Assembly (NCBI GenBank): GCA_902826605.1
Contig: CADEFM010000007.1
Location: 114,466-178,465 of the forward strand
Source of the DNA: an uncultured Acidobacteriota bacterium
GTDB taxonomy: Bacteria > Acidobacteriota > Terriglobia > Bryobacterales > Bryobacteraceae
Length of the DNA stretch: 64,000 nt
Direction: 5' to 3'
In this document: positions 43,752-52,564 of the stretch, in pieces
How positions within the stretch are numbered: position 1 is the stretch's first letter
Layout of the letters: each line of letters starts with the position of its first letter
Program-made: the position numbers and the translations under genes
Notes under the pieces: generated by a model
The model's input: the letters and a program-made list of their open reading frames with translations, nothing else
Database searches by the model: none
Told to the model about the DNA's origin: nothing

Positions 43752-44636
43752 CTAAAAAGGCAAGTCAGTCTTCACGCTCGAAAGCATGGAAGAGCGTGCG
43801 AGGTAAGAATGCGGATTCACCGGATTCCCGCCTAACCGTACCTCAAAATGCAGGTGCGGAGACGTAACGCGGCCACTTGCGCCGGAATATCCGAGCACTT
43901 CCCCGCGCCGGATCTCCTGTCCGGGAACAACCTCGAAACGCGACAGGTGCGCATACCAGGTTTGCATGCCATTGCCGTGGTCGATGATGACCACGCGGCC
44001 GTAGCCCCGGCCGAATTCGGCGCGCACAATAATGCCATCGGCTGCCGCGTGCACCGGAGTGCCCATGCTCGCGGAAATGTCCACGCCCGCGTGCAGAACG
44101 CCCTCGCCAGAAAATGGATCTTCCCGTTCTCCAAAGCGGCTCAACAGACGGCCGTTGACGGGCCACATTGTCGGAATAATGTTCTTCTGCCAGCTTCGCG
44201 CGTAAACGTGATTCACGCTCGAAAACGACGCTGATTTCAGGAAGTTGTATTCTTCGATGGATTCACGGAAACTCGGCACCAGCGGGCCTTCACTGGCAAT
44301 CGATTCCGGACCCACCAGTTGGCGCTTCAGCCCCAGGGCGGAACTGACCTCGCTCGCCATTAATTGGAGGGAAGCCAACTGCTCATTTTTTTCGCTATTC
44401 TGGCGCTGCAGCTCTTGATACTGGTTCCGCAGGGTATCCACTTGCTCCCGCAAGGCATTGTAGTTAGCCACCTTCCAAGTCATGCGAAGGTAACTGGAAA
44501 CCATTCCGAACAGAGAGATGCCGCCAAACATCGCCAATGCTAGCACTACCCACAGCGCCTGGTGAGGAACGTGGATGCGGCGCAAGCGACCGTGCAATGA
44601 ATGTGCGAGAACTACTACGAAATAATGCTGCTTCAT
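43752..44636 (-). CDS. Membrane-anchored M23 peptidase
   Basis: The protein has 294 residues from ATG at 44636; the longer frame to 44687 is not needed. An N-terminal helix (about 27-48) is followed by a coiled coil (NALREQVDTLRNQYQELQRQNSEKNEQL) and an LytM/M23 domain: GVLHAGVDIS (His-x3-Asp zinc ligands) and HLHFEVR (HxH). All four ligand residues are present, so it should be an active peptidoglycan endopeptidase or an envelope regulator of NlpD/EnvC type. The anchor places the domain in the periplasm. Confidence 0.88.
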   Translation of the reverse strand: MKQHYFVVVLAHSLHGRLRRIHVPHQALWVVLALAMFGGISLFGMVSSYLRMTWKVANYNALREQVDTLRNQYQELQRQNSEKNEQLASLQLMASEVSSALGLKRQLVGPESIASEGPLVPSFRESIEEYNFLKSASFSSVNHVYARSWQKNIIPTMWPVNGRLLSRFGEREDPFSGEGVLHAGVDISASMGTPVHAAADGIIVRAEFGRGYGRVVIIDHGNGMQTWYAHLSRFEVVPGQEIRRGEVLGYSGASGRVTSPHLHFEVRLGGNPVNPHSYLARSSMLSSVKTDLPF

Positions 44637-44829
44637 TCTTCTCCCGAACTGTTGACGCCCGACGTATCCGGCAGGAGCCAGCTCCAAAACTGCTTCCTCC
44701 GGGTACCGGCGGTTTGAGAGTGCTACAGAGAACCGCGTGGTGAACGAACTGTCATCATAGCGAAATCATCGCTAGACAGTCAAGCCAAAATGATGCCATC
44801 ATAATGTTATATATTGATGTAATAACGGC
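44637..44829. promoter_or_regulatory. AT-rich control region of the VapBC-like pair
   Basis: The last 70 bases before the antitoxin start are markedly AT-rich against a GC-rich genome. ATGATG C CATCAT (44790-44802) is a 13-base palindrome, and GTTAT...ATAAC (44806-44826) forms a second imperfect one. Both are plausible operators for the ribbon-helix-helix antitoxin. An AT-rich TTATATATTG block overlaps the second one and could hold a -10 box. Confidence 0.45.
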
Positions 44830-45042
44830 ATGCTAGTTCGAACGCAAATTCAGTTGACAGACACCCAATTGGAAGCCCTTCGCGCCCTTTCAGCGGTTCG
44901 CCGACGATCCCTAGCTGATCTCGTCAGGGAGGGCGTCGATCTCTATTTGCAGCGCTCTCCAGGGGAGGATCGGGCCCGTCTCATCGAGCGGGCAAAAACG
45001 GCTATCGGACAATTCCAGTCGAGCAATGCAGGACCGGCATGA
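44830..45042 (+). CDS. Ribbon-helix-helix antitoxin (VapB-like)
   Basis: The protein has 70 residues. MLVRTQIQLTDTQLEALRAL and SLADLVREGVDLYL give the strand-helix-helix plan of CopG/Arc proteins. The C-terminal half is a charged, probably toxin-binding tail (SPGEDRARLIERAKTAIG). The next gene overlaps its stop by four bases (ATGA), the usual antitoxin-toxin coupling. The AT-rich leader and the isolated location suggest acquisition by transfer. Confidence 0.8.
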   Translation: MLVRTQIQLTDTQLEALRALSAVRRRSLADLVREGVDLYLQRSPGEDRARLIERAKTAIGQFQSSNAGPA

Positions 45043-45374
45043 CTGACCTGTTTGTGAGTGGACCAATGTTTCTGGCGATTTTGGATCGCGACGATCCAGG
45101 CCATGTGCGCGCCGCCGCAGCGTGGGTGGCGGCGCTTGACGCAGGACAGACGCCGGTGACGTCCAGCTATGTGGTCGTCGAGGCGTGTGGCTTGATCCAA
45201 AGCCGCCTTGGGTTGGGTGCGCTTCGTTCTTTCGTGGAGGATATGCTGCCGGTGGTGGATGTCCGGATGGTAACCGCAGCGCAACACGCCACGGCCCTGG
45301 TGGCGCTGGTGGCGTCACGGCGGGCAGACCTTACGCTGGTGGATTGCACAAGTTCTTTGGTGATGCGGGCTTAG
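45039..45374 (+). pseudogene. Decayed PIN-domain (VapC-like) toxin
   Basis: The frame has 111 residues, but VapC proteins are typically near 130-140. The first acidic residue, usually in VDTS, is Ser7 (VSGP), while Glu48 (VVVEACG) and Asp102 (LTLVDCTS) remain. The chain stops just after VDCTSSLVMR, where family members carry on for a further strand and helix (usually with the fourth acidic residue). So the active site is damaged twice. It may be a dead toxin kept with a functional DNA-binding antitoxin, or a sequencing error, which the sequence alone cannot exclude. Confidence 0.65.
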
Positions 45375-45386
45375 TATGCTGAGTTA

Positions 45387-47177
45387 ATGCCCGAGCCCCG
45401 CCCGATTCTCATTTACGATGGCAAGTGCGGGTTCTGCCGGATCTGGCTCGATTATTGGAAGTTGCTGACTGCGGATCGTGTCGAATATGTGGCTTCGGAA
45501 GACGCAGGTGAACGGTTTCCCCAGATTCCCAGCGGGGCGTATGAAGATTCCGTACAGCTAGTCCGGCCCGATGGCAGCGTAGCCAGCGGCGCGCGCGCCG
45601 TGTTTGAATCACTGGACAAGTTATCGCTGTACCGTTGGGTCCGCGGGCCGAGCGAGATCTCTTATCGCTTCATCGCCGCGCGGCGAAATGTTTTCTATCA
45701 CGTCACGCGATTGGCGTTCGGTACGCGAATTGAACCCACCCGGTTTGCGGCCACTCAGTGGCTTTTCCTGCGCGCGCTTGCGATCGTGTACGCGCTGGCC
45801 TTCGCCTCGCTGGCCGGACAGGTGATGGGGCTCTTTGGGTCCGCTGGCATTGCGCCTGCTGCGGGATATCTGGAATCGATCACGAGGAGCGCCCACGGGG
45901 GCGCGATCCGCTTCCTGGCCGCTCCCACCATTTTCTGGATGGCGAGCGACGATACCACGCTGCAGGGCATGTGCTGGGTGGGCGTGGTGCTGGGGATCAT
46001 CTTGCTGGTGACCGGGTTTCAGAGCGGAAGATTTGAGCGGCTCATTCTGGTTCTCCTGTACGGGTTGTATTTATCGTTTAGCTCCATCGGCCAGGAATTT
46101 CTTTCATTCCAATGGGACTCTTTGCTGTTGGAAGCCGGCTTCTTGGCGATCTTCCTGGGTCGCAATCGGGTGATACCGTGGATGTTCCGCTGGCTGGTGT
46201 TTCGCTTGTTTTTCCTTTCCGGTGCGGTGAAGCTGCTGAGCGGCGATCCCACTTGGCGAAACTTGACGGCGCTTGATTTTCATTACCATACGCAACCGTT
46301 GCCCACGGTCCTAGCCTGGTACATGGAGAAGCTGCCGTCCATTTTGCAGCGGACTTCGACGCTTATCGTGATCGTGGTGGAACTGGTGGTGCCTTTTCTC
46401 ATTTTCTTACCACGCCGTCTCCGTTTCTTCGCGGCGGGTTGCGTGATTGGATTGCAACTCTTAATCCTCCTCACGGGCAACTACACGTTTTTCAATCTGT
46501 TAACCATCGCCATGTGTTTGTTTCTATTTGACGACCGGGCGTTGGGGCGTTGGATGCCGCAAGGCGCGCAGTTATCCGTGCTGCAGCCGGAGGCACGCCG
46601 CGCGCGCGGCACTCTCTTGCTTGCCGCCGTGATATTCGCCCTGGGACTGTTCCGGCTGGGCCAAACGTTGCGGGGATCGCTTCCCGCTCCACTCGCCGCC
46701 GTCATCCGCTATACGGCTCCTCTGCAGATCGTGAACACTTACGGACTTTTCGCGGTGATGACAACCACCCGTAGTGAGATCGTGCTGGAGGGATCCGCCG
46801 ACGGTGAAGCATGGCAGGCTTATGAGTTCCGCTATAAGCCAGGCGCGCTGAATCGAGCGCCGCGTTGGGCCGCGCCGCATCAGCCCAGGCTGGATTGGCA
46901 GATGTGGTTCGCTGCCCTGGGGAACTACCAGTCAAACCCATGGTTCGTGAACATGGCGGTACGGTTGCTAGAAGGATCGCCTGCCGTAACCGGGTTGCTC
47001 GAATCCAATCCTTTCCCAGGGCAGCCGCCGCGCTTTGTTCGCGCGATGCTGTATGAGTACAAGTTTTCGGATTTTGCCACACGCCGCCGCTCTGGGGTTT
47101 GGTGGACGCGTGAGCCGAAGGGTCTATACTTGCCGCCGGTGGCGCTGCGCACTGAACAGAATGACAATCAGCGTTGA
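45387..47177 (+). CDS. DCC oxidoreductase-like domain fused to a lipase maturation factor-like domain
   Basis: The protein has 596 residues. Residues 8-110 match DCC thiol-disulphide proteins (YDGKCGFC, Cys14 and Cys17). From about 125 there are some eight hydrophobic helices and the LMF1-like signatures FQWDSLLLEAGFLAIF and WRNLTALDFHYHTQPLPTVLAWY, ending in a soluble beta-rich tail with VRLLEGSPAV. LMF proteins help lipases fold in eukaryotes; bacterial members are poorly understood. The fusion may couple a thiol reaction to a membrane lipid or vitamin-K-like function. It follows the TA pair by 12 bases. Confidence 0.83.
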   Translation: MPEPRPILIYDGKCGFCRIWLDYWKLLTADRVEYVASEDAGERFPQIPSGAYEDSVQLVRPDGSVASGARAVFESLDKLSLYRWVRGPSEISYRFIAARRNVFYHVTRLAFGTRIEPTRFAATQWLFLRALAIVYALAFASLAGQVMGLFGSAGIAPAAGYLESITRSAHGGAIRFLAAPTIFWMASDDTTLQGMCWVGVVLGIILLVTGFQSGRFERLILVLLYGLYLSFSSIGQEFLSFQWDSLLLEAGFLAIFLGRNRVIPWMFRWLVFRLFFLSGAVKLLSGDPTWRNLTALDFHYHTQPLPTVLAWYMEKLPSILQRTSTLIVIVVELVVPFLIFLPRRLRFFAAGCVIGLQLLILLTGNYTFFNLLTIAMCLFLFDDRALGRWMPQGAQLSVLQPEARRARGTLLLAAVIFALGLFRLGQTLRGSLPAPLAAVIRYTAPLQIVNTYGLFAVMTTTRSEIVLEGSADGEAWQAYEFRYKPGALNRAPRWAAPHQPRLDWQMWFAALGNYQSNPWFVNMAVRLLEGSPAVTGLLESNPFPGQPPRFVRAMLYEYKFSDFATRRRSGVWWTREPKGLYLPPVALRTEQNDNQR

Positions 47178-49658
47178 TTAACCACGCCTGAAAATGCCGT
47201 TCCATTTACGCATCACCAACTCCGCGATGTTAAGCGCCACCGCGAATGCCAGGAGTCCGGGCCACAGAGAGAGCGAGGACGCGAGCGTTCGACCGTTGGC
47301 ATTGTAGACGGACTTGGCGTTAGGCTCGAAACTGCCGCCGGTGAATTCGGAAACGCGTTTGAGCAGCGCGGGGTTGGAGCCATACTCGGTCAGTTCCGCT
47401 TCAGGGCGGTATAGGCCGACTTCCGGGAACGCGCGTGATTCGACCACCGGCCGGACGCGGAAAAGGCCCTGCCGCGCGCCGATCGGAAGGCGGCCGCGAT
47501 AGAGGCCTTCGCCCACTTTCTTCACGTTTACTTCCTTCTTGAAATCGCCCGACCCCAGTGCGTAGATCGCCGGAATGGCCTTAGGCTCTTCCACGCCCGC
47601 GCCTAAGTGGTAATCGACGACCAAATCGCCGTTGGCGCTATCGTATTCGGCGGTAGCGTCACCGAGCCGCGTATGCGGCAGCAGATCACGCGAAAGGTTG
47701 GTCCAGAATTTGTCGAAGCCGGGCCAGGAGACCCATTCCGTGGCCCAGCGGCTCTTGGCATCGGACGCAAAAATCGCAGTCCGGCCCAGGCCGTATTGCC
47801 AGCGCATGAGCAATGGTTCATGCGCGTCGAATCGCAGGATAGTTTCGGCGGAGGGCTTGGCCTCAAAGCGAACATAGCCTTTGAGCGGGGGCGAGTTGGT
47901 AAAGTCGACGCCATCCAGGATTTCACTGTGCTTCACAACCTGGGCTGTTAACGGTCTCTCCACGGTCGTGGTGCCGGTGTGCTCCATTACGTCTTTAAGA
48001 ACCACCTGCTCAAGACCTGAAGGGTCGCGGACGAAATAAAATTTCCCCTCGGCCAACTGGGCGATTCGCTCCAAGTATTCGCGATGAACGTCGCTTCCGA
48101 GGCCGATGGTAGAAATCGTCACCTTTTGCACCTTGGCTTCGCGCGCCAGCGCGTAACTGTTGCCTTCTTCGGAAATGCCGTCAGTCAGCAGCAGGATGTG
48201 GCGGTAAGTGGCTTCGATTGGCAGAATTTTTTGATAGGCTTCAGTGAGCGCTGGCGCGATTTGCGTGCCGCCATCCGGAAAAATGCCGGCAATCAGAGTA
48301 CTGATGGCCGCACGGTCGTCGGCTTTGCGGATAGGAATCGCCCAACGGAAGGAATTATCGAAGATCAGAACTCCTACTGCGTCAACCGGGCGCAGATTGG
48401 CCACCGCGCCGGTGGCTGCCTGTTTGGCGAGTTCCATCTTCGGGCCTTCCATGGAGGAACTTTTGTCGATGATCAGGACAACGACCGTGCCTTCCATGGA
48501 ACGCGGTGGCAGAAGCTTGGCGGGAAGCGTGCGGTCCAGCGCGTCCTCAGTCTTCTTTTCGGTGTTATAAACGTTGCGTTCGCCGCCGACGACGATGATG
48601 CCTCCACCTTGTTTCACGTAGGCTTCGATTTCATTCTTGCGGGCGGCAGGAACTTTTTCGAGATCCCAGTTGTTGAAGACAACCAGTTGGTAATTGGAAA
48701 GCTTCTCCACACCGAAGTCTTCGGCGCGGCGAACGTCGAACTGCGCGGCAGCCAATGCGGCGGGTAAGTGGTTATCCACTCCGAGCGTGTCCTGCGAAAG
48801 ATACAGCAGCCGCGGCTTGCGGATCATGATGGCCTGATTGACGTGAAGCTCTCCGGAGGCTCCTGCACGCAAGTTGATGGAGAGATCGAGGGCGCCGGAC
48901 GTATCGAGATTCGCGCGTAAACGCACCGGATTCGCGCCGGCGGAGAGCATCACTTGAGAAGCGCCCAGCAGGCGGCCTTCGGCGCGGAGCTCCACTTCAG
49001 CGGAAGTGGGGCGGGGCGCGAAGACAGCCAGGTCGATGGTGAAGGTCTCGCCCGTGAAAGCATTCGTGGGCATGCTGACCGATTCCAGGCGAAGGGCGGG
49101 TTGCGGGCGCCCTGTCATGGCATAGGTATCGATGGGAATACCGAATTCATGGGCTTGCCACGCAGCCCGAGCGATGCTGCCGCGATTTTCTTTACCATCG
49201 GAAATGAGCGCGAGGCGTGGAAGCATCCCTTGCGGCAGAGATGCAATGGTCTCGCGAATGGCGGCTTCGAGATCGGTTGCGCGGCCCGCCTCTCCGGATG
49301 TTGGCCGCAGTTTCCACGGGCGTTGCTCCTCGGAAACGTCGGCTGCCCGCGTGGCGCGGGCAAAAGGCACCACGCGCATCACATTGCTGCCGCGACTGGA
49401 ACTGAGATCCGAAGCAATTTTCGCAGCACGGTCCAGATCGGCGGGCGCCACGCTGGCGGAAGTGTCCACCAATACGCCCAGCGCGATGCGGCTCGTGGAA
49501 ATGATGAGGCGCGGTACGGAGAGCGCGAGCAGGATCAGAGTGAATGTGGCAGCCTTCAAACCCAAGGGTAAGTGGCGGCGCGTGCGCGGCCACTCATACC
49601 AAGCCCACGCAAGCGGCAACCACGCGAGCGCCAAAACCCAGGCACGCTCAAAGGTCAT
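47178..49658 (-). CDS. VWA-domain membrane protein with glutamine-amidotransferase-like region
   Basis: The protein has 826 residues from ATG at 49658; the ATG overlaps the upstream gene's stop (ATGA). Two N-terminal helices are followed by a first VWA-like region (VDTSASVAPADL), a GATase1-like region (FNNWDLEKVPAARKNEIEAYVKQGGGIIVVGGERN), a clear VWA domain with the MIDAS sequence IDKSSSMEGPK, and a C-terminal beta-rich part and one final helix. It is the last gene of the MoxR operon. Members are likely chaperoned by the MoxR ATPase in the envelope. Confidence 0.82.
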   Translation of the reverse strand: MTFERAWVLALAWLPLAWAWYEWPRTRRHLPLGLKAATFTLILLALSVPRLIISTSRIALGVLVDTSASVAPADLDRAAKIASDLSSSRGSNVMRVVPFARATRAADVSEEQRPWKLRPTSGEAGRATDLEAAIRETIASLPQGMLPRLALISDGKENRGSIARAAWQAHEFGIPIDTYAMTGRPQPALRLESVSMPTNAFTGETFTIDLAVFAPRPTSAEVELRAEGRLLGASQVMLSAGANPVRLRANLDTSGALDLSINLRAGASGELHVNQAIMIRKPRLLYLSQDTLGVDNHLPAALAAAQFDVRRAEDFGVEKLSNYQLVVFNNWDLEKVPAARKNEIEAYVKQGGGIIVVGGERNVYNTEKKTEDALDRTLPAKLLPPRSMEGTVVVLIIDKSSSMEGPKMELAKQAATGAVANLRPVDAVGVLIFDNSFRWAIPIRKADDRAAISTLIAGIFPDGGTQIAPALTEAYQKILPIEATYRHILLLTDGISEEGNSYALAREAKVQKVTISTIGLGSDVHREYLERIAQLAEGKFYFVRDPSGLEQVVLKDVMEHTGTTTVERPLTAQVVKHSEILDGVDFTNSPPLKGYVRFEAKPSAETILRFDAHEPLLMRWQYGLGRTAIFASDAKSRWATEWVSWPGFDKFWTNLSRDLLPHTRLGDATAEYDSANGDLVVDYHLGAGVEEPKAIPAIYALGSGDFKKEVNVKKVGEGLYRGRLPIGARQGLFRVRPVVESRAFPEVGLYRPEAELTEYGSNPALLKRVSEFTGGSFEPNAKSVYNANGRTLASSLSLWPGLLAFAVALNIAELVMRKWNGIFRRG

Positions 49659-51592
49659 GAAGCCCTTCTCCACGAAACCTTTTGAAGCAGGGCCGGAATT
49701 CCAACAGTGGGCCGCCGCGCAGGGCCCACTCCCACTCTCAATATATGGCTACGGCCGTATAGCAGCCAGTCCGTCAATAATCCCAAGCCGCCGAGAAGGG
49801 CCAACCACGGCCACCATTCCGTGGCGCCAGCTCGTCCCGAGAATCCGGCCGGCACGCCCTTCCGCACGTTCGCTGCCGGCTTCCACGCCGTCTCGGCCAC
49901 ATCAGGCAAAGTGAGCGAATGGATGGTTTCGCGGTCGCCCGCCGAAACATGCACGTTCCCGGGCGCGCCGGAGAAAAAGCGCAGCGAATTTCCTTCAACG
50001 GTGAAGGGGAGCGGACGTTTGTCTTCGCCTGTGATCTTGATGGACGCCGGGTCCAAACCTTTATCCACGGAAATATTCACGGTTCCAATGGTGCCGGCCT
50101 GCACGTCCATACGCCGGAAAGTTTCCGGAGCCATCCAGCGCAATACATTCGCCATCAACAGAGGCGACGCCAGTTCATAGCGCATGGCGGAGCGAATGGG
50201 GTGGAAGCCGAACGCGGCCATCTTAACGGGCCCAGGCCGCGCGACGACGACAGGCCCTGCGGCAACTTCGGCTACCGGCTCATCGCCTTTCGCGACGTTG
50301 AAGACTTGGGCGGTGGCCAGTTCGACATCATGCGTATAGAGTCCGGCGGCTAATGGCGAATCCGCGTTCCACCGTGTAAGTTTCGCCTGGGTTTGATTGG
50401 AGCGGATGGAGAAGGGCGAGCCAGCCGGAGGTTCAATCCAAATGACGTGCGTACCAACGGGCAGAGCATCGGGTTTGAAGCGATCGAAAACCACGATGTC
50501 GAATTTTTCTTGTGGGTTGTATTGCTGCGGGTTTTTATAGGACGTCTCCACTTGCGAGTTGCCACCAAGAAGAGCAGTCAGCAGCGTGGGCTGAGCGGAA
50601 ACCACCGCGACCTTAAGAGTCTTTTCTTCCGGAACGTCAATGACAGCGCGATCGTCTTGGGGAAACGCATCGCCACGCCCGCTAGTCGAGCGGATTACCG
50701 CTTCTAAAAACGGAGCGCGCGGGTTGGTGAAACTGAAGGTCATTTCCGGTTCGGCCGACGCGTCGAGGGCAATCGTCTGGCGGGCTACCGTCGCGCCCCC
50801 GAAGTGCAGGTCCAGTTCGATTTCGCGGGGCCGTACACCGTCGTTTTTCAATCCAACGAAAGCCTCCCAAGTGTCGGATTTCACAGGCGAGCGGCGCAGG
50901 CCCAGCTTGCGGATCCCCACATTCTCTCCGGCTGAAGGAACCTGCAAGATACGCAGATTCGCGGGCGGATTCAGGGAATCGGCTTCAGCCCGCGAGATGC
51001 GGGCCGCTCCTGAGAAGACAATTTCACCGGAATGGCCTTGGAGGCGTTGCGCCCGCTGCGCGAATTCGATGGCCTGCTCCAGATTGAGCGCCGAAGCGGA
51101 TGGCTGTGACTGGCGGATGGCCTTCAACAGCGGCTCGCGGTTCGTTTCAAACGGAGTGACTGGCGTCGCCAGCGCATCCGCGCGCACCACCATCACGCGA
51201 TCCCCGGCGGGCACTGCGTTGATATACGCGATTGCTAACTGCTTGGCTTGATCGAGCAGAACTCCTTGCCGGGCCCGCGCTCCCATCCACGCGGAAGTGT
51301 CGAGCAGCAGGACGTGATCGCGAATCGCGTTTACGTCCCTAGCGAGCCGCGGGCCGGCGATCGCCAACAGTAAAAGAAAAATGCTCACCAGTTGCAGCAG
51401 CAAGCTCCACGGTTGTTGAATGCGACGGCTGCGCTTCCATTCACTGGGGACGTTGCTGGCGATCCAAAAACGCAATGTGGAGACGACGTGGCGGCGCTTG
51501 GACCGGTCCAGCAGATAGAGCGCGACCACTCCGGCGGAAATGACTCCGGCGATGGCCATGAATTCGCCCAGGCTAAGGTTCAGGAAGTTCAT
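49655..51592 (-). CDS. BatA-type VWA membrane protein
   Basis: The protein has 645 residues. The N-terminus is the BatA domain (GVVALYLLDRSKRRHVVSTLRFW), with helices at about 10-28 and 58-80. A VWA-like region starts at about 90 (LLDTSAWMGARARQG; the MIDAS DxSxS is only partly kept: DTSAW). A long beta-rich periplasmic part follows, and the last helix is near 595-615 (WWPWLALLGGLGLLTDWLLYG). It overlaps the next gene and follows the DUF58 gene, so it belongs to the MoxR operon. Confidence 0.82.
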   Translation of the reverse strand: MNFLNLSLGEFMAIAGVISAGVVALYLLDRSKRRHVVSTLRFWIASNVPSEWKRSRRIQQPWSLLLQLVSIFLLLLAIAGPRLARDVNAIRDHVLLLDTSAWMGARARQGVLLDQAKQLAIAYINAVPAGDRVMVVRADALATPVTPFETNREPLLKAIRQSQPSASALNLEQAIEFAQRAQRLQGHSGEIVFSGAARISRAEADSLNPPANLRILQVPSAGENVGIRKLGLRRSPVKSDTWEAFVGLKNDGVRPREIELDLHFGGATVARQTIALDASAEPEMTFSFTNPRAPFLEAVIRSTSGRGDAFPQDDRAVIDVPEEKTLKVAVVSAQPTLLTALLGGNSQVETSYKNPQQYNPQEKFDIVVFDRFKPDALPVGTHVIWIEPPAGSPFSIRSNQTQAKLTRWNADSPLAAGLYTHDVELATAQVFNVAKGDEPVAEVAAGPVVVARPGPVKMAAFGFHPIRSAMRYELASPLLMANVLRWMAPETFRRMDVQAGTIGTVNISVDKGLDPASIKITGEDKRPLPFTVEGNSLRFFSGAPGNVHVSAGDRETIHSLTLPDVAETAWKPAANVRKGVPAGFSGRAGATEWWPWLALLGGLGLLTDWLLYGRSHILRVGVGPARRPTVGIPALLQKVSWRRAS

Positions 51593-51642
51593 GCGTCGCG
51601 GTGGTGGAAGCGTTCAGCACTGCCAGTGTAACAGGCGTGGAA

Positions 51643-52548
51643 CTATTGCAGCGCGCCGCTCCGGACCAGGGGTCCGAAGATCGCTTCTTCCACCGGCGTG
51701 GAAGTGGATAGACTGACGTAGCGTCCTCCGTTGCGCAGCGCTACCTCACGGACGTGCGCCGTGAATTCGTCGAATGCGGCCGTATAGGAAGCCAGCGCGT
51801 CCGGCCCGAAGGGGAGTTCCAGACGTGTGCCCGTTTCCGCGTCTTCCAGGTCCAATTCACCTTCCCAAGGGGGTTCGCGGTCTTCTTCCGCCCACACGTG
51901 AATCAGGTTCAGTTCATGGCCGAAATCAGCCAGATACTGCAATGGCTTTTCGCAATCGGTCTCGTCGAGAAAATCCGAGATCACGATCGTAAGACCGGCC
52001 TGCGGAAATTTGGTGAGAAAGTCCCGTGTGCATTGCAGGAAATTGGTCTTGCCCCCGGGCTTGAGCCCGGAAAGATAACGTGCCGCGGGCTGGAATCGCT
52101 GCCGCCCGCCTCCGACGCGCAGGCCATCGCCAAGACGGTCGCTAAAGGGCTGCAGGGATATGGCATCCAGCCGCACCAGGCCGACGTAACACAAGGCCGC
52201 AGCAAGCTTTCGGGCGTAGTCGAACTTAGAAAGTGTGCCCTTGATGGCGGCGCTTCCATTGGTGGCCATCGACGGACTGACATCGAAGAGAATACGGACA
52301 GGTATGCGCGGTTCTAATTGGAACACTTTGAGGAACAATTTTTCCAGACGCATGAAGGCGCGCCAGTTCACGTCACGGAGTTCATCGCCGTGATGGAACT
52401 GGCGGTGATCCAAGAATTCCTGGCCCGCGCCCGCGAAGCGCGCGGTGTTATGACCGCCCACCAGGCCCCCTAACGATTTTTGCCACTGGATCGTCAGACG
52501 TTCCAGCTTTTCCAGCAGGCGAGTATCGATAAGGAGGTCTTCAGCCAT
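51643..52548 (-). CDS. DUF58/VWA-like protein
   Basis: The protein has 301 residues with no membrane helix. Family features are ARFAGAGQEFLDHRQFHHGDELRDVNWRAFMRLEKLF (the DUF58 motif) and ILFDVSPSMA (a MIDAS-like DxSxS) followed by TIVISDFLDETD. It is the usual partner of MoxR ATPases. It begins 16 bases after the moxR-like gene and precedes the two membrane VWA genes; the four together probably work on an envelope process. Confidence 0.9.
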   Translation of the reverse strand: MAEDLLIDTRLLEKLERLTIQWQKSLGGLVGGHNTARFAGAGQEFLDHRQFHHGDELRDVNWRAFMRLEKLFLKVFQLEPRIPVRILFDVSPSMATNGSAAIKGTLSKFDYARKLAAALCYVGLVRLDAISLQPFSDRLGDGLRVGGGRQRFQPAARYLSGLKPGGKTNFLQCTRDFLTKFPQAGLTIVISDFLDETDCEKPLQYLADFGHELNLIHVWAEEDREPPWEGELDLEDAETGTRLELPFGPDALASYTAAFDEFTAHVREVALRNGGRYVSLSTSTPVEEAIFGPLVRSGALQ

Positions 52549-52564
52549 GGCGCCGCGTGCTGAC

